DNA of 64,000 nucleotides, from positions 10,269,366-10,333,365 of the forward strand of contig NC_088777.1 in NCBI RefSeq assembly GCF_954871325.1, read 5' to 3'. This stretch comes from Gordionus sp. m RMFG-2023 (taxonomy: Eukaryota; Nematomorpha; Gordioida; Chordodea; Parachordodidae). This document shows, in pieces, positions 32,373 to 45,100 of this stretch. Below the pieces are notes generated by a model, which saw nothing but the letters and a program-made list of their open reading frames with translations, was not told the origin of the DNA and made no database searches. Position 1 is the stretch's first letter. Every line of letters begins with the position of its first letter. A program made the translations under genes and the position numbers.

Positions 32373-32675
32373 TCACTACGTCATCGTGACGTCATGTCAT
32401 CACTACGTCATGTCATCACTACGTCATGTCATCACTACGTCATGTCATCACTACGTCATGTCATCACTACGTCATGTCATCACTACGTCATGTCATCACT
32501 ACGTCATGTTATCACTACGTCATGTCATCACTACGTCATGTCATCACTACGTCATGTCATCACTACGTCATGTCATCGCTACGTCATGTCATCGCTACGT
32601 CATGTTATCGCTACGTCATGTCATCGCTACGTCATGTCATCGCTACGTCATGTCATCGTTACGTCATGTCATCGG
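32373..32675 (+). repeat. 16-bp tandem array with CRE-like words
   Basis: About 19 copies of CACTACGTCATGTCAT, shifting to CGCTACGTCATGTCAT variants from about 32576. Each unit contains ACGTCA, the half-site of a cAMP response element, and one full palindrome TGACGTCA is at 32387-32394. Because 16 is not a multiple of 3 and the unit has no stop, all three plus-strand frames stay open; these frames are not genes. Confidence 0.9.
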
Positions 32676-32699
32676 TGCGTATTTATTTATTTTTTATTT

Positions 32700-32985
32700 G
32701 TTGATTTTATTAATTTATTTTAAACAAACAGATGATCGTATAACTTAAATTTTCTATGCAACTGTAGGAGGCCATATTAAAACCAAAAAGTAATACATTA
32801 TTTACTATTGTTGATTTTATTTATTTATTTTATACAAACAGATGATCCCATAACTTAAATTTTCTATGCAACTGTAGGAGGCCATATTAAAACCAAAAAG
32901 TAATACATTATTTACTATGGTTGATGTTATTTTATTTTATACAAACAGATGATCCTATAACTTAAATTTTAACTGAGTTAATTCA
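32700..32985 (+). repeat. Tandem repeat, about 110 bp x 2.4
   Basis: The word CAAACAGATGATC recurs with spacings of 110 and 107 bp (GATGATC at 32731, 32841 and 32948), and the bases between are nearly identical in the first two copies (ATAACTTAAATTTTCTATGC, GTAGGAGGCCATATT). The third copy is truncated. Confidence 0.85.
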
Positions 32986-32989
32986 ATAA

Positions 32990-34030
32990 ATTTAATATCT
33001 CTAGGCTTGGGAAAATTTTTTCAAAATTATTATGGGTTGGACTGGGCTTAAAAAATATTTCTCAAAATTAATATTGGCTTGGTTTTCAAAAATTATTAGG
33101 GATTGAAATGGGCTTGAGAAAATCTTTTTAAATTATTAAGATCTTGGATGCTTGGAAATTTTTCCCAAATATTGTAGGCCTGAACCTATATTGGGATTTT
33201 TTAATGTTAAATATTAGTCTTATGTTATTTATAAAGTAATATATTTTACCCGTAAACTAATTGGTAAATCAGAGATTTCCCCTTCATTAATTATAAATTT
33301 AATATCTCTGGGCTTGGTTTCAAAATTATTAGGGATTGAGGTGGGCTTGAGAAAATCTTTTAAAATTATTAAGATAGATATTGTAGGCTTGAACCTAGAT
33401 TGGGATTTTTTAATGTTAAATGTTAGTCTTATGTAAATATTTTTATAAAATATATATAACTCAAAGAATAGTTTTCAGTAACATACAAAATGTAGACTGA
33501 TTATGCTATGCCGACAACATATGTATCCCTACTAAAGATATCACTTACATTCATTATTTTAACAACAGTCTCAAATAATATGGGAAAAATCAAAATTTAA
33601 ACTAAAATTCTCTTTTCCTTTCTTTCCCTTTTAATTTCTTTTATTATCTTCCCCTTTCTCATCATTTCCCTTTCCTATCTTCACTTTTTAATTTTTTTTC
33701 TTCTTTACCTTCCTTTCCCTTTTAATTTCCCTATTTTCTTTCCATTTAATTTTTTCTTATTTCCCTACCTCAGGCTACACAATCCAGCCGAAAGCTGGGC
33801 TTATCAAAAAATAAATATCATTCAATTTTTAATTCAACTCATATTCAAGCATAAAAATTAACTATCTCCGAGGCGGGAAAAAATTTTCAAAATTATAATG
33901 GGTAGAACTGGGCTTGGAACCTCAAAATTAATATTAGCTTGCACCTGACTTGGAAATATCATTTACAAATAATTAAGGGTTGAGCTGAGCTTGATAAACT
34001 TTTTTAATAAAAAATGAATAAAAATCTCAT
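32990..34030 (+). repeat. Degenerate repeats built on GGGCTTG
   Basis: Two long copies (about 33050-33230 and 33290-33440) share GGGATTGA, TGGGCTTGAGAAAATCTTTT, GAACCTA, TTGGGATTTTTTAATGTTAA, and a third, more diverged copy is at 33855-34020. C/T-rich sequence lies between them (33600-33770). No coding sequence is seen. Confidence 0.6.
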
Positions 34031-34227
34031 TCCCATCATTTTTGACAAGCTTTCTACTAGTTTATATAATTATCCAATTTAACCTTTAATAATATGCAAT
34101 TTGATTAACCTCGATAATATAATATTAAATGTCGGAAAGTTATAATGATATAATATACAAAAAACGTCCTTTTAAAATATATAACGTAACCTTTAATATA
34201 TATACGATATTCAAATATAACATAACT

Positions 34228-37030
34228 TCTTTCCCACCAAGTTAAGATCGTCTACCAATCTTTTTATTACCAAGTTCAGGTTCATTATTAATTTTTTCTG
34301 TTTTCATCTCCTAACTTTATAATCTTCCCTTATTCAGGATTGTGATGGCGGATTCTAGTTTTTCCACATCTTTATCTAATTGTTCCCACTATCACTGTTT
34401 TTTCGTTTGTTATTTTATAATTTTATCATCATTTATCTGTATTGGGTTTTGCGATAAAGCAACTGCAATTATATTATTAGCGCCATAATAATCATATGCC
34501 GATAATTTATAAGCCCAACGTAATAATCTTTGGTTTGTTAATGAGCTTAAATCTCTATTAATTCTTGTACATTATATCATAATGATGCAGATAATTTATA
34601 AGCCCAACGTAATAATCTTTGGTTTGATAAGGAGCTTATATCTCTGTTATCACCATATATTTTTATTAAAGGTTTGTGGTAAATTTCGTATTTTAAATTT
34701 TCGTCCATATAAATAATTATGAAATTTTTCTACGCCGTTTACTATGGCTTTGGCTTCTTTGTCGATTGTTGACTATTTCTTTTCAGCATCTTGTAAAATT
34801 CTCGAGGTGTAAGCTAATGGGTATTCATTACCATTATCATATTTTTGCATGAATACAGCTCCAAATACTTGATTAAACTTGTTTTATATTCTCTATATGT
34901 TCAGTATCATTTTTCCCTGTGATTATAACATCATCAAATAAACTGCTGTATCTTTACAATAAGCCAGTAAATCGTCCATATATCGTTGAAATATTATTGG
35001 TGCTGTAGCTATACCAAAAGGTAATCGTAAATAGCGGTAGTATCCATTTGGTGTTACCATTGTTAATAATTCTTGCAATTCATCGTCAATGCTCATTTGT
35101 AGATATGCATATTTGAGATCTAATGTTGTATATTTATTTCCATTAGCGATTTTTGCGATTAATTCTTCAAACGTTGGTAGAATATGATAGTCTTTTAGTA
35201 GAAATTTATTTAATGTTATTTTGAAATCTCCACATAATCTTAGTTCCCCTGAAGTTTTACGTACCACTACCATTGGAGTACTCCAGGTTATTCTTGTTGT
35301 TGATGGATCTATTTTCTTTATTATATTCACGTTATCACTATCATTATATATATATCTAATGTTGATCATATTGTTATTTACATTTGTTGGTCAAATTCCA
35401 TACACGGAAATCCAAATAGGGCTGCATCAATCATTTTGATAGTGCCGTTTATCATTATCATTATACTGTCGATTATTTTTATCAATTTAATCGTTTATTA
35501 TTATTTTTATTTTTTTCTCTTTAGCTTTCACACTTTCTGGTGGTAAGCTCCTTCAACATCTCTCCCCACTTTATGTAATTCATACAATTTCTTTTATGTA
35601 ATTTATACTTCTTTATATTGGCTCTAACTTTATGGCCCCATTGAAGTTTTGGCCTTTCTCTTTTACGTTTACCCATCACTTCCAAACTCTCAACCTTATC
35701 TCCTATGTGGTTCATAGGCCTTCTCATTGTGTGCCTATATCACTTATGTCTTTTCACCATTATCTTAGTCTTAATAGGTACTACCTTAAACTTCTTAGTA
35801 TTCTTGCACTTCGCACCTTATCCTTTCTTGATACCCCAGCAATCATCCTCAGCATTCTGATCTCTATAGTTTGTAGACTTCTCTCGTCTGATTCTTTGGT
35901 TAGCCATGTTTAACTATATAGAATAGTTGGTTAAACTATGGAACTGTAAATTTTCCCTTCAATTTGTGTGGGATTCTTTTAACAAAGAGCACTCCAGATA
36001 AAGATCTCCACTTTAACCACCCTTGATTAATTTTACTCTTTATCTCTTTTTCTATTGTGCCGTGTGTTTCTATAGTGGAGACCAAATATTTGCAGCTTTC
36101 AATTGCTGATATCTGGCATTCATTTATATCAATACTCTCTGTTTCATCTCCTCCTATCACCATATACTCCGTCTTTTCTCTATTTACTTTTAGTCCGTGC
36201 TTTTCTAGGATATTTATCCAACTCACTAATCTTTCTTTCATTTCATCCTTGGATTCAGCAAATATCACAATATCATCTGTGAATATCATATTCCACTGGA
36301 CTGTTTGAGGTATAGACTGTGCTAATACATTTATTACTGTAATGAAGAGAAGTGGGCTGAGAGCCGACCCTTGATGAACTCCTTCGGCTATTGTGAAGCC
36401 TGCTTAAGCACAATTATTATTATCATTATGTTTATTCGTCTCTTTGATTTTATACCCCATTTTAGTAATATTATTTATTTCTATCGCTAAAGCCATTTCT
36501 ACCACTTTGTTTAAGCTTAACGGTTGGTCTTCGTCTTTAGTATCTGGGTATCGTAAACATAGTTCTTTATCTAGTTGTTGTGGCATCTTTAGTCCGGCAA
36601 TTAATTGATCGCGAATTCTTAGTTCTACATTATCTTCAAAATCGCATCTTCGGGCTAGCCCCCCCCTCCCTATATACTTTAAATAGCTCATTACGGATTC
36701 AGTAGGCCCGCGACTTAATCTAATGAAATCAATTCTAGATGCCAAATCTGCCCATATTTTTTTTTTTTAGAAAAGTAATTTTTGTTTATATGAGTTATAA
36801 TATTTATTCCTCCATAAGCTAGAAATAATTTTTTCAAAGTGACATCAGTTTGAGGAATATTTTTAACATTCAGTATATATTTTATGAGTCTATAGTAGTC
36901 AATAGAACATTCATCTTTTATCCATAATTCCTAAAATATATTATTATTTTTTTTATAAACAGAATTTTTTTTTTATAATTCTATATAACATTTAACTTGA
37001 CCGCAGACCGCGCGACTTTTTTTACCTCGT
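34228..37030 (-). mobile_element. Ty3/gypsy LTR-retrotransposon fossil
   Basis: Minus-strand pieces of an old, broken retroelement: a gag-like segment at 36404-36745 and a pol segment at about 34430-35430 that includes reverse transcriptase (motifs such as LPFGIATAP and YMDD) followed by RNase H-side sequence. A LINE has inserted between the two (35445-36403). The element shows several breaks besides that insertion. Direct repeats at 32283-34228 (split) and 37031-37256 probably are its terminal repeats. Confidence 0.7.
35445..36403 (-). mobile_element. 5'-truncated RTE-like LINE inserted in the gypsy fossil
   Basis: The minus strand from 36403 reads GFTIAEGVHQGSALSPLLF, MIFTDDIVIFAESKDEMKER, HGLKVNREKTEYMVI, then LKWRSLSGVLFVKRIPHKLK and, at 35727-35521, KRKRERPKLQWG and ELTTRKCES with a stop. 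This is the C-terminal part of a LINE reverse transcriptase (FxDD box read as FTDD) and its tail. The 5' end is truncated inside the RT domain, the usual outcome of target-primed reverse transcription. Two frame breaks are visible. A TTATCATTAT-like word near both borders may be the target duplication, but the flanks are low complexity. Confidence 0.7.
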
Positions 37031-37256
37031 CGTCAAATATTATATCGATTAATGTTTAAAAACAATAATGAATTTTATTTGTAATTCTTTTGTATATATA
37101 CATTTATATAATTATCCAATTTAACTTCTAATAATATACAATTTGATTAACCTCGATAATATAATATTAAATGTCGGAAAGTTTTAATCAAATAACGTCC
37201 TTTTAAAATATATAACGTAACCTTTAAAATATATACGATATTCAAATATAACATAG
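37031..37256. repeat. Right copy of the direct repeat flanking the gypsy fossil
   Basis: About 226 bp, ATTATATCGATTAATGTTTA through TCGGAAAGTTTT to ATTCAAATATAACATA, uninterrupted counterpart of the split copy at 32283-34228. Likely the 5' terminal repeat of the minus-strand element. Confidence 0.55.
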
Positions 37257-39210
37257 ATATTAATGTCTTGTTTGAGGAGATTGTCTATTTTTTATGATTC
37301 GCCAGAATAATCAAAGATAGATGGTCTAAAAAAAGAGAAATTGGTGGAATTCTTTTGAATTAAACGATAAATTCCCATCCTTGGGAAAAATATGTATGTT
37401 TTCTCCTTATCTCGTTCTAATGCCTCATCGGATAGCATTTTTAACTGATGAGGACTTCCTGTAGAAATGAGAAAAATCGGATTGCTTTAACAACATTAGA
37501 GGCTGAGCTAATGCTTAAACAAGCCAGCAATTTTATAAATATCTTAATAACAACGGTAAACGTTTAGTACCATTATTTAAATCTCAAATAAAATATAATT
37601 AATACTTAACTAGAAACAAAGGGTCGGGTTGAGTATTGAGTTTTTTCGTTGATTTAATATGGAATATAATACATGTCAATATCATCAATATAATCATATA
37701 AAAATGAATGATATACATTACAGAGTTTAATAGAAATCATGTCGTCATGCCATTATTATTAAAATTATTATGATTATTAATATTTAATATGGAAATAAAT
37801 TAGTATATGTATTAAATTTTTGTTAATTTTATCATATTTAAGTCATACCATTATTGGTAATAAGCAATCCAAAAATTATTCAAAATAAATAATGACTGTC
37901 TATATATTGTTTAAGATTAAGAAATATGCTAAATTTCTAAAGCACAATTGCATCATTTTAATATCACACAATCCCACCTCTCCCCTGTGTTAAAGAAGAT
38001 TGGATAAGGAAAGCTTAAATCAGAATGTTATTGACTTTTAGTTTTTATAAAAATATTAAATCTCGTCGTATTTTATCCTTATAAAAAAATTGTTGTTTTC
38101 ATGTAGCGTATGGGTCCCAGTCGGTTAGAGCAAGTATCACTTCTCATATCTTATGTGCTACGAGATATCATATTCTTAAAATGTAGTAAGAACTATTTTT
38201 AAAAAATTAAAGAGGAATTGAACGGTCGCTTTGATATTCTATATATCATACACCTTACAGAACGAACTACCCATTTGGTTTCAAAAAATATCTGATACTT
38301 GCTGCGATACTAAATAACAATTTTGGGGCCCCCAATGTTATAAATGCCAACCTCGCTTACAGGCTTGTTAATCGATTCGAAATATTTTTTTTGGATTTCT
38401 TATCAAAATAATTATAGTACAGTTGATAATCTCTTACCATCATTCATATAAAATTTCTTAAAAACTATATTAACTTAAATATTTAAGATTAGACTCTTTT
38501 TGATCATTTAGAAACTCAACTTAATCGCTTCATCGACTAAATTACTATCGGTAATATAAATAAATTGCATCGCGATCATTTAAAAAATAAGTTTAGAAGC
38601 ATTATTGGAATACTTTTTATTATAATATACTATATCATGCTAAAAGTAACATTTATAAACCCTAATTCTCAAAGATATTAGAACTTATTTTAGATTTTAA
38701 AGATAATATTGATTGATATATTACATTACTATGAAATTACGATTATTTGTAAGATAATTCTAGAATATTATACATTATCTGTTGATTGTTGTAATACGTT
38801 AATTTGGAATCTATAAAATGATCATTATTTTATTATTAAAATTGTTTATAAAAATGAGATTTAATCTTTTTTCATGCTGCAAGGGAATTGATGAAGAAAA
38901 TTTTCCTGAGAGAGTTAAAGGTTGAAATAGCAAAATAAATTAACATAACAGAGTTTATTTATTAGAACCAAATGGAAATAAATGGCCAAAATTTAAAAGA
39001 TGGATAATAAATAAATTTAGTAATAACCGAACGAAAGATGAGCGTAAATATTTTCCAGGTTTTATAATTATACCAATTTTACGAATGTTTATATTTCATT
39101 CATGTATTAAAACTATTGAAATCGATAAAATGATAATTTATTTTTATCTATCAATATAGGGTCGGGAATGAATCAAACCAAAGTATAAATTTTTTTTATT
39201 AGTCATATGG
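37257..39210. other. AT-rich, no gene seen; possible tRNA-derived remnant
   Basis: No frame that I can support. At 38105-38175, CCCAGTCGGTTAGAGCAAG followed by GTGCTACGAGATATC resembles the A and B boxes of a tRNA-derived SINE, without a foldable tRNA. Upstream exons for the kinase gene were sought here without success. Confidence 0.35.
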
Positions 39211-39214
39211 TAAT

Positions 39215-39470
39215 TAGACCTATTCAAAAACGAATACGATTCGAACAATGAATTAAATCGTATTCGATTTTTTTAAACAAATTGAATTATTCAAAAATAT
39301 ACCAATCAAATAAAGATAGTAAACTTTATCATTTCTATGAATGAATACGAATGCAAAATTTTTCGATTTGCTTAAAAGAATCTAATAAGAATAATATAAA
39401 GAATATAGCAATAATTTTTTTATAGATTATATTATAAGATAAAATTTGTATTGTGAAGGCGATTCCACCT
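39215..39470. mobile_element. Transposon fragment with CGAATACGAT words
   Basis: Begins CCTATTCAAAAACGAATACG, the reverse complement of the right end at about 53630-53655 (CGTTTTTGAATAGG). Several ATTCGAA/CGAATAC words follow. Only one end is recognisable. It ends about 100 bp before the kinase gene. Confidence 0.5.
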
Positions 39471-39555
39471 AAATGAACCAGGGTTAGGGCCAATAATATA
39501 ATAGCTCTTGCGATTTGGTTGTTGTAGCCGAATAAGCTTTACATTTTATATATAA

Positions 39556-42100
39556 ATGCATAAATATTTTCATGCTTTTCATCTTAAGGCTATACCTAGT
39601 AGAAAATGCGAGATATCGGATTTCAATATCTTTACTTTGGTGAAGGAAGGAAAGTTTAACCGCGAATATTTAGCTAGTTGTGATGGCGATAAGCAACTGC
39701 AAATTTACAGGATGAAATTCATACCTAAACAAGTTAGATATGGTTCAGAGGTTTATATATATTTAGAAAATAAATAAATCTTAACAATCTCTAATAAATC
39801 TAATTAAAAATGTTACTCTCAAAATTTCAATTTTATTTTTAGACCATTGATTCAATTCGTAAATTTAAGACCGAAAAAATGGTCTTAGAAATGGCGACTA
39901 GTTATTCATTTTTGATGGGATTGCATGCATCATATAACCTTCCCTTCGGGTATTTAATACTTTTAGAAGATTATTTTGCTTTAAGAATCGAGGCTATATT
40001 TACTTTTTGTGAGTAATAATGTATTAAGATATAGATGTCCTACAAAAAACTTATGTCAGTTGTTTGTGAACATAATTATATTTAAGTCAGCTGTAGTCAA
40101 TATGCTTTGTGTTATTACGATACAGTTTAATTTTTTTTTATGTATATGGAATTAATTATAAATAATTCCTTATATTTCAAGATACATATTGGTAACAAAG
40201 GACATTGGTCGAAGGAATTTATCTGATTATATTGAAGGAAAGTCTATCTCAAATGGTCGTATAGCTTTTTATGCGGCCGAGATTATTCTAGCAATAAACT
40301 TTTTACATAGAAACGGTTATTTCAATTATTTGTGTTAATTAAGCAATTTTCCTATTTTTGTCAAACAAATAATTTTATATTTATTTTTAATTTATAGATA
40401 TTGTACACAGGGGCATATGCCCTAAGAATATCTTACTAGATGACGGTCACATTAAATTATCTAATTTTGCAACATGCAAGGTAATTTCCCCAATAAAGCA
40501 AAAATATAATTTAGTTTAAAAATAAATTTCTCGCTAAATTGTTTCTTTATTTAAGTAAATATTACTAATACAATAGTTAAAAAATAAAATAATGTTTTAA
40601 AAAAAACTTAAAAATATATTATATTTAACAAGCCATTTTTATAATTACAAATTAGAAACTAGGGAAAGGTAAAAGAACAAAATCAATATGTGGAACTCCC
40701 CTGTATCGTGCACCAGAAATGATAGGATCTCGAAATTATGGTAAAATTATTTCTCGTTTTTTAGATATTAAATCAAAATTTTTATGAACCACGTTACAAT
40801 TTTCTAATTTTCTCGAGCTCCAATTATAATAATAAAAAAATTAAATTACCGCCATATATAAAATATTATTATAATTATTTTACTTAGTCAACTTTTAATC
40901 GTTTTTTAAATATGAGACATTTTTATGCTTAAAATATGAATTAGATTTGTGGCATCTTTGGAAAGTGTGATACCAAAATAGGATGAAATAGTTAAGTTAA
41001 AATTGTAAACGATAACGGTAGAAGATATTTTTACCAAAAATCAAGCCATTTTATACATCTTCATTGAACTAAATACTATCACGTGATTTAGCATTACAGA
41101 GCATTCATAAAATTGTTATAAAATAATATTATAGTTACGGTGTTAATATTTTATCCACGCATCCCTTACACTAGTCAGATTAACTTTCGTAAATAGTGTA
41201 CCCATGATGGTAAAAACTTGCTTCCATTATCTGGGAAGCTATGCAATTTAAGAACTTTTTCTCTTTAGCTGAGCATTTGATTTTATGATTTAGATGCTTA
41301 AAATGTGCAGTGGATTTAGATTGCATTAAAAATGTATCATATTCTTAAAAAATTAAATTTTATTAAAAGATCTTGATTCAGGTGGCTATTCTAATTTTTC
41401 AGAGAGCTCGAGCCTTGTGCACTCCACCTCCTCCCCTCAATTCCCTAGTGGTCCTACTGAATTTATATTATTACAAAAATATCTGAATTAGGTAGATAAA
41501 TAGATAAATTTATTTATTCAAAGATTTTAGTGTAGATTGGTGGTCCTTTGGTATTATTTTATACCAACTGATAGTGCGTAAAAATCCCTACATAGAGGTG
41601 ATCGATGCTAATATAGATTCAAAATACCTAATCAATCGAGGTTCAAATATTTGCATCTTAAAATGTTTAATATATTATTTTAATACGATCATGCATTAAA
41701 GATTAATATTTTCTCAAATTATTATTAATATGTTATACACTATTTCTAGCTATTTTAAATGAAGCACCATATATCCCACTTCATCTTTCGAGTGCTACTT
41801 CAACGATCTTGTCAGGATTTCTGAAAAAGGTTTGATAAAATTTTATATAAAGTAAATTTCTTAATAATTTTCAGAATCCACGTGAACGACTTGGTTGCGA
41901 TCCAGGTAATTATCCATGGGACATTATGTTCCACAGCTATTTTAAGGATATAAATTGGGAAATGGTAATTTTTTAAAAAATATTAATATTTTATTAAAAT
42001 TATAATTTTGTCAAAAATATAATTATATTTATTTATTTCTTTATCATTCAAGCTCGAACAAAGGAAAATAAAGCCACCTCACAAACGAAAGCGAAAATAA
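39556..42100 (+). CDS. Atypical-PKC-like pseudokinase, nine exons
   Basis: Exons 39556-39750, 39843-39949, 40182-40315, 40398-40480, 40656-40740, 41524-41640, 41750-41829, 41875-41964 and 42053-42100; every intron is GT-AG, phases match, and the 939-nt frame (312 residues) is unbroken. The AGC-kinase order is clear: ISDFNIF at the start of the lobe, YRMKF (Lys54), FKTEKMVLEM (Glu76), GLHASY, ARFYAAEI-like AFYAAEIILAINFLH, ILLDDGHIKL, SICGTPLYRAPEMI, FSVDWWSFG and NPRERLGCDP, INWEMLEQRK. These match atypical PKC best as I recall it. The catalytic loop reads HRGICPKN (residues 149-156) where kinases have HRDLKxxN, the DFG box is NFA (168-170), and the glycine loop is KEGKFNREY. VAIK Lys and helix-C Glu remain. 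The turn and hydrophobic motifs are absent; the protein ends KRKRK. Phosphotransfer is therefore unlikely; a scaffold role is inference. Upstream PB1/C1 exons were not found, so the start could be internal. Confidence 0.85.
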
Positions 42101-42101
42101 A
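42096..42101 (+). promoter_or_regulatory. AATAAA overlapping the kinase stop codon
   Basis: The last codons AAA TAA followed by AG place AATAAA across the stop codon. The downstream T-rich satellite could supply the U-rich element. The next AATAAA on this strand that I see is after the array, near 52186. Confidence 0.4.
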
Positions 42102-42107
42102 GAATTA

Positions 42108-45100
42108 TTTTATTTCCTTTCTTCACTTTGCTACTTTTATCATTTTTGGATTCTTATTTTAGCATTTTTTCTTTTATTTATTCGCTTTGCTACTTTTATC
42201 ATTTTTGGATTCTTATTTTAGGATTTTTTCTTTTATTTCTTCACTTTGCTACTTTTATCATTTTTGGTTTCTTATTTTAGGATTTTTTCTTTTATTTCTT
42301 TACTTTGCTATTTTTATCATTTTTGGATTCCTATTTTAGCATTTTTTCTTTTATTTTTTCGCTTTGCTACTTTTATCACTTTTGGATTCTTATTTTAGCA
42401 TTTTTTCTTTTATTTCTTCGCTTTGCTAATTTTATCATTTGTGGATTCTTATTTTAGGATTTTTTCTTTTATTTCTTCACTTTGATACTTTTATCATTTT
42501 TAGTTTCTTATTTTAGGATTTTTTCTTTTATTTCTTTACTTTGCTACTTTTATCATTTTTGGTTTCTTATTTTAGGATTTTTTCTTTTATTTCTTCACTT
42601 TGCTATTTTTATCATTTTTGGATTCTTATTTTAGCATTTTTTCTTTTATTTCTTCGCTTTGCTATTTTTATCATTTTTGGATTCTTATTTTAGGATTTTT
42701 TCTTTTATTTCTTCACTTTGCTACTTTTATCATTTTTGGTTTCTTATTTTAGGATTTTTTCTTTTATTTCTTTACTTTGCTATTTTTATCATTTTTGGAT
42801 TCCTATTTTAGCATTTTTTCTTTTCTTTTTTCGCTTTGCTACTTTTATCACTTTTGGATTCTTATTTTAGCATTTTTTCTTTTATTTCTTCGCTTTGCTA
42901 CTTTTATCATTTTTGGATTCTTATTTTAGGATTTTTTCTTTTATTTCTTCACTTTGCTATTTTTATCATTTTTGGATTCCTATTTTAGCATTTTTTCTTT
43001 TATTTTTTCGCTTTGCTACTTTTATCACTTTTGGATTCTTATTTTAGCATTTTTTCTTTTATTTCTTCGCTTTGCTACTTTTATCATTTTTGGATTCTTA
43101 TTTTAGCATTTTTTCTTTTATTTCTTCACTTTGCTACTTTTATCATTTTTGGTTTCTTATTTTAGGATTTTTTCTTTTATTTCTTTACTTTGCTATTTTT
43201 ATCATTTTAGGATTCCTATTTTAGCATTTTTTCTTTTATTTTTTCGCTTTGCTACTTTTATCACTTTTGGATTCTTATTTTAGCATTTTTTCTTTTATTT
43301 CTTCGCTTTGCTACTTTTATCATTTTTAGTTTCTTATTTTAGGATTTTTTTCTTTTATTTCTTTCACTTTGCTACTTTTATCATTTTTGGTTTCTTATTT
43401 TAGGATTTTTTCTTTTATTTCTTCACTTTGCTACTTTTATCATTTTTGGATTCTTATTTTAGCATTTTTTCTTTTATTTCTTCGCTTTGCTACTTTTATC
43501 ATTTTTGGATTCTTATTTTAGGATTTTTTCTTTTATTTCTTCACTTTGCTACTTTTATCATTTTTGGTTTCTTATTTTAGGATTTTTTCTTTTATTTCTT
43601 TACTTTGCTATTTTTATCATTTTTGGATTCCTATTTTAGCATTTTTTCTTTTATTTTTTCGCTTTGCTACTTTTATCACTTTTGGATTCTTATTTTAGCA
43701 TTTTTTCTTTTATTTCTTCGCTTTGCTACTTTTATCATTTTTGGATTCTTATTTTAGGATTTTTTCTTTTATTTCTTCACTTTGCTACTTTTATCATTTT
43801 TAGTTTCTTATTTTAGGATTTTTTCTTTTATTTCTTCACTTTGCTACTTTTATCATTTTTGGTTTCTTATTTTAGGATTTTTTCTTTTATTTCTTCACTT
43901 TGCTATTTTTATCATTTTTGGATTCTTATTTTAGCATTTTTTCTTTTATTTCTTCGCTTTGCTATTTTTATCATTTTTGGATTCTAATTTTAGCATTTTT
44001 TCTTTTATTTCTTCGCTTTGCTACTTTTATCATTTTTGGATTCTTATTTTAAAATTTTTTCTTTTATTTCTTCACTTTGCTACTTTTATCATTTTTGGTT
44101 TCTTATTTTAGGATTTTTTCTTTTATTTCTTCACTTTACTATTTTTATCATTTTTGGATTCTTATTTTAGCTATTTTTCTTTTATTTCTTCACTTTGCTA
44201 CTTTTATCATTTTTGGTTTCTTATTTTAGGATTTTTTCTTTTATTTCTTTACTTTGCTATTTTTATCATTTTTGGATTCCTATTTTAGCATTTTTTCTTT
44301 TATTTTTTCGCTTTGCTACTTTTATCACTTTTGGATTCTTATTTTAGCATTTTTTTTACTTTGCTACTTTTATCATTTTTGGTTTCTTATTTTAGGATTT
44401 TTTCTTTTATTTCTTCACTTTGCTATTTTTATCATTTTTAGTTTCTTATTTTAGCATTTTTTCTTTTATTTCTTCGCTTTGCTACTTTTATCATTTTTGG
44501 ATTCTTATTTTAGGATTTTTTCTTTTATTTCTTCACTTTGCTACTTTTATCATTTTTAGTTTCTTATTTTAGGATTTTTTCTTTTATTTCTTCACTTTGC
44601 TATCTTTATCATTTTTGTATTCTTATTTTAGCATTTTTTCTTTTATTTTTTCGCTTTGCTACTTTTATCACTTTTGGATTCTTATTTTAGCATTTTTTCT
44701 TTTATTTCTTCGCTTTGCTACTTTTATCATTTTTGGATTCTTATTTTAGGATTTTTTCTTTTATTTCTTCACTTTGCTACTTTTATCATTTTTAGTTTCT
44801 CATTTTAGGATTTTTTCTTTTATTTCTTCGCTTTGCTACTTGTATTTCTTCGCTTTGCTACTTTTATCATTTTTGGATTCTTATTTTAGGATTTTTTCTT
44901 TTATTTCTTCACTTTGCTACTTTTATTTTCTTGTATTTCTTTGCTTTGCTATTTTTATAACTTTGGGATTCCTATTTTAGCATTTTTTCTTTTATTTTTT
45001 CGCTTTGCTACTTTTATCACTTTTGGATTATTATTTTAGCATTTTCTTTTATTTCTTCGCTTTGCTACTTTTATCATTTTTAGTTTCTTATTTTAGGATT

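Larger units (their letters stand above)
32283..34228. repeat. Left copy of a direct repeat flanking the Ty3/gypsy fossil, interrupted
   Basis: The segments 32283-32350 (ATTATATCGATTAATGTTTA and following) and 34057-34228 (TTTATATAATTATCCAATTT to ATTCAAATATAACATA) together correspond to an unbroken copy at 37031-37256. The left copy is therefore split by about 1.7 kb that holds the 16-bp array and two other repeats. The pair probably represents the terminal repeats of the retroelement between them, but clear TG...CA ends and a target duplication were not established. Confidence 0.5.

Noticed and set aside
32373-32675. CRISPR-like array
   Set aside because: Units are contiguous with no unique spacers, and the sequence is eukaryotic.
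32313-32748. Three overlapping frames of repeated MSSLRHVITTSCHHYV
   Set aside because: Product of the 16-bp tandem array, open in all three frames because the unit lacks stops and 16 is not a multiple of 3.
38105-38175. A functional tRNA gene
   Set aside because: A- and B-box-like words are present but no cloverleaf, acceptor stem or anticodon arm can be drawn.
39556-42100. Calling the kinase gene a plain pseudogene
   Set aside because: Nine exons with matching phases, canonical splice sites and no stop argue against simple decay, though a recent duplicate losing function cannot be excluded from sequence alone.
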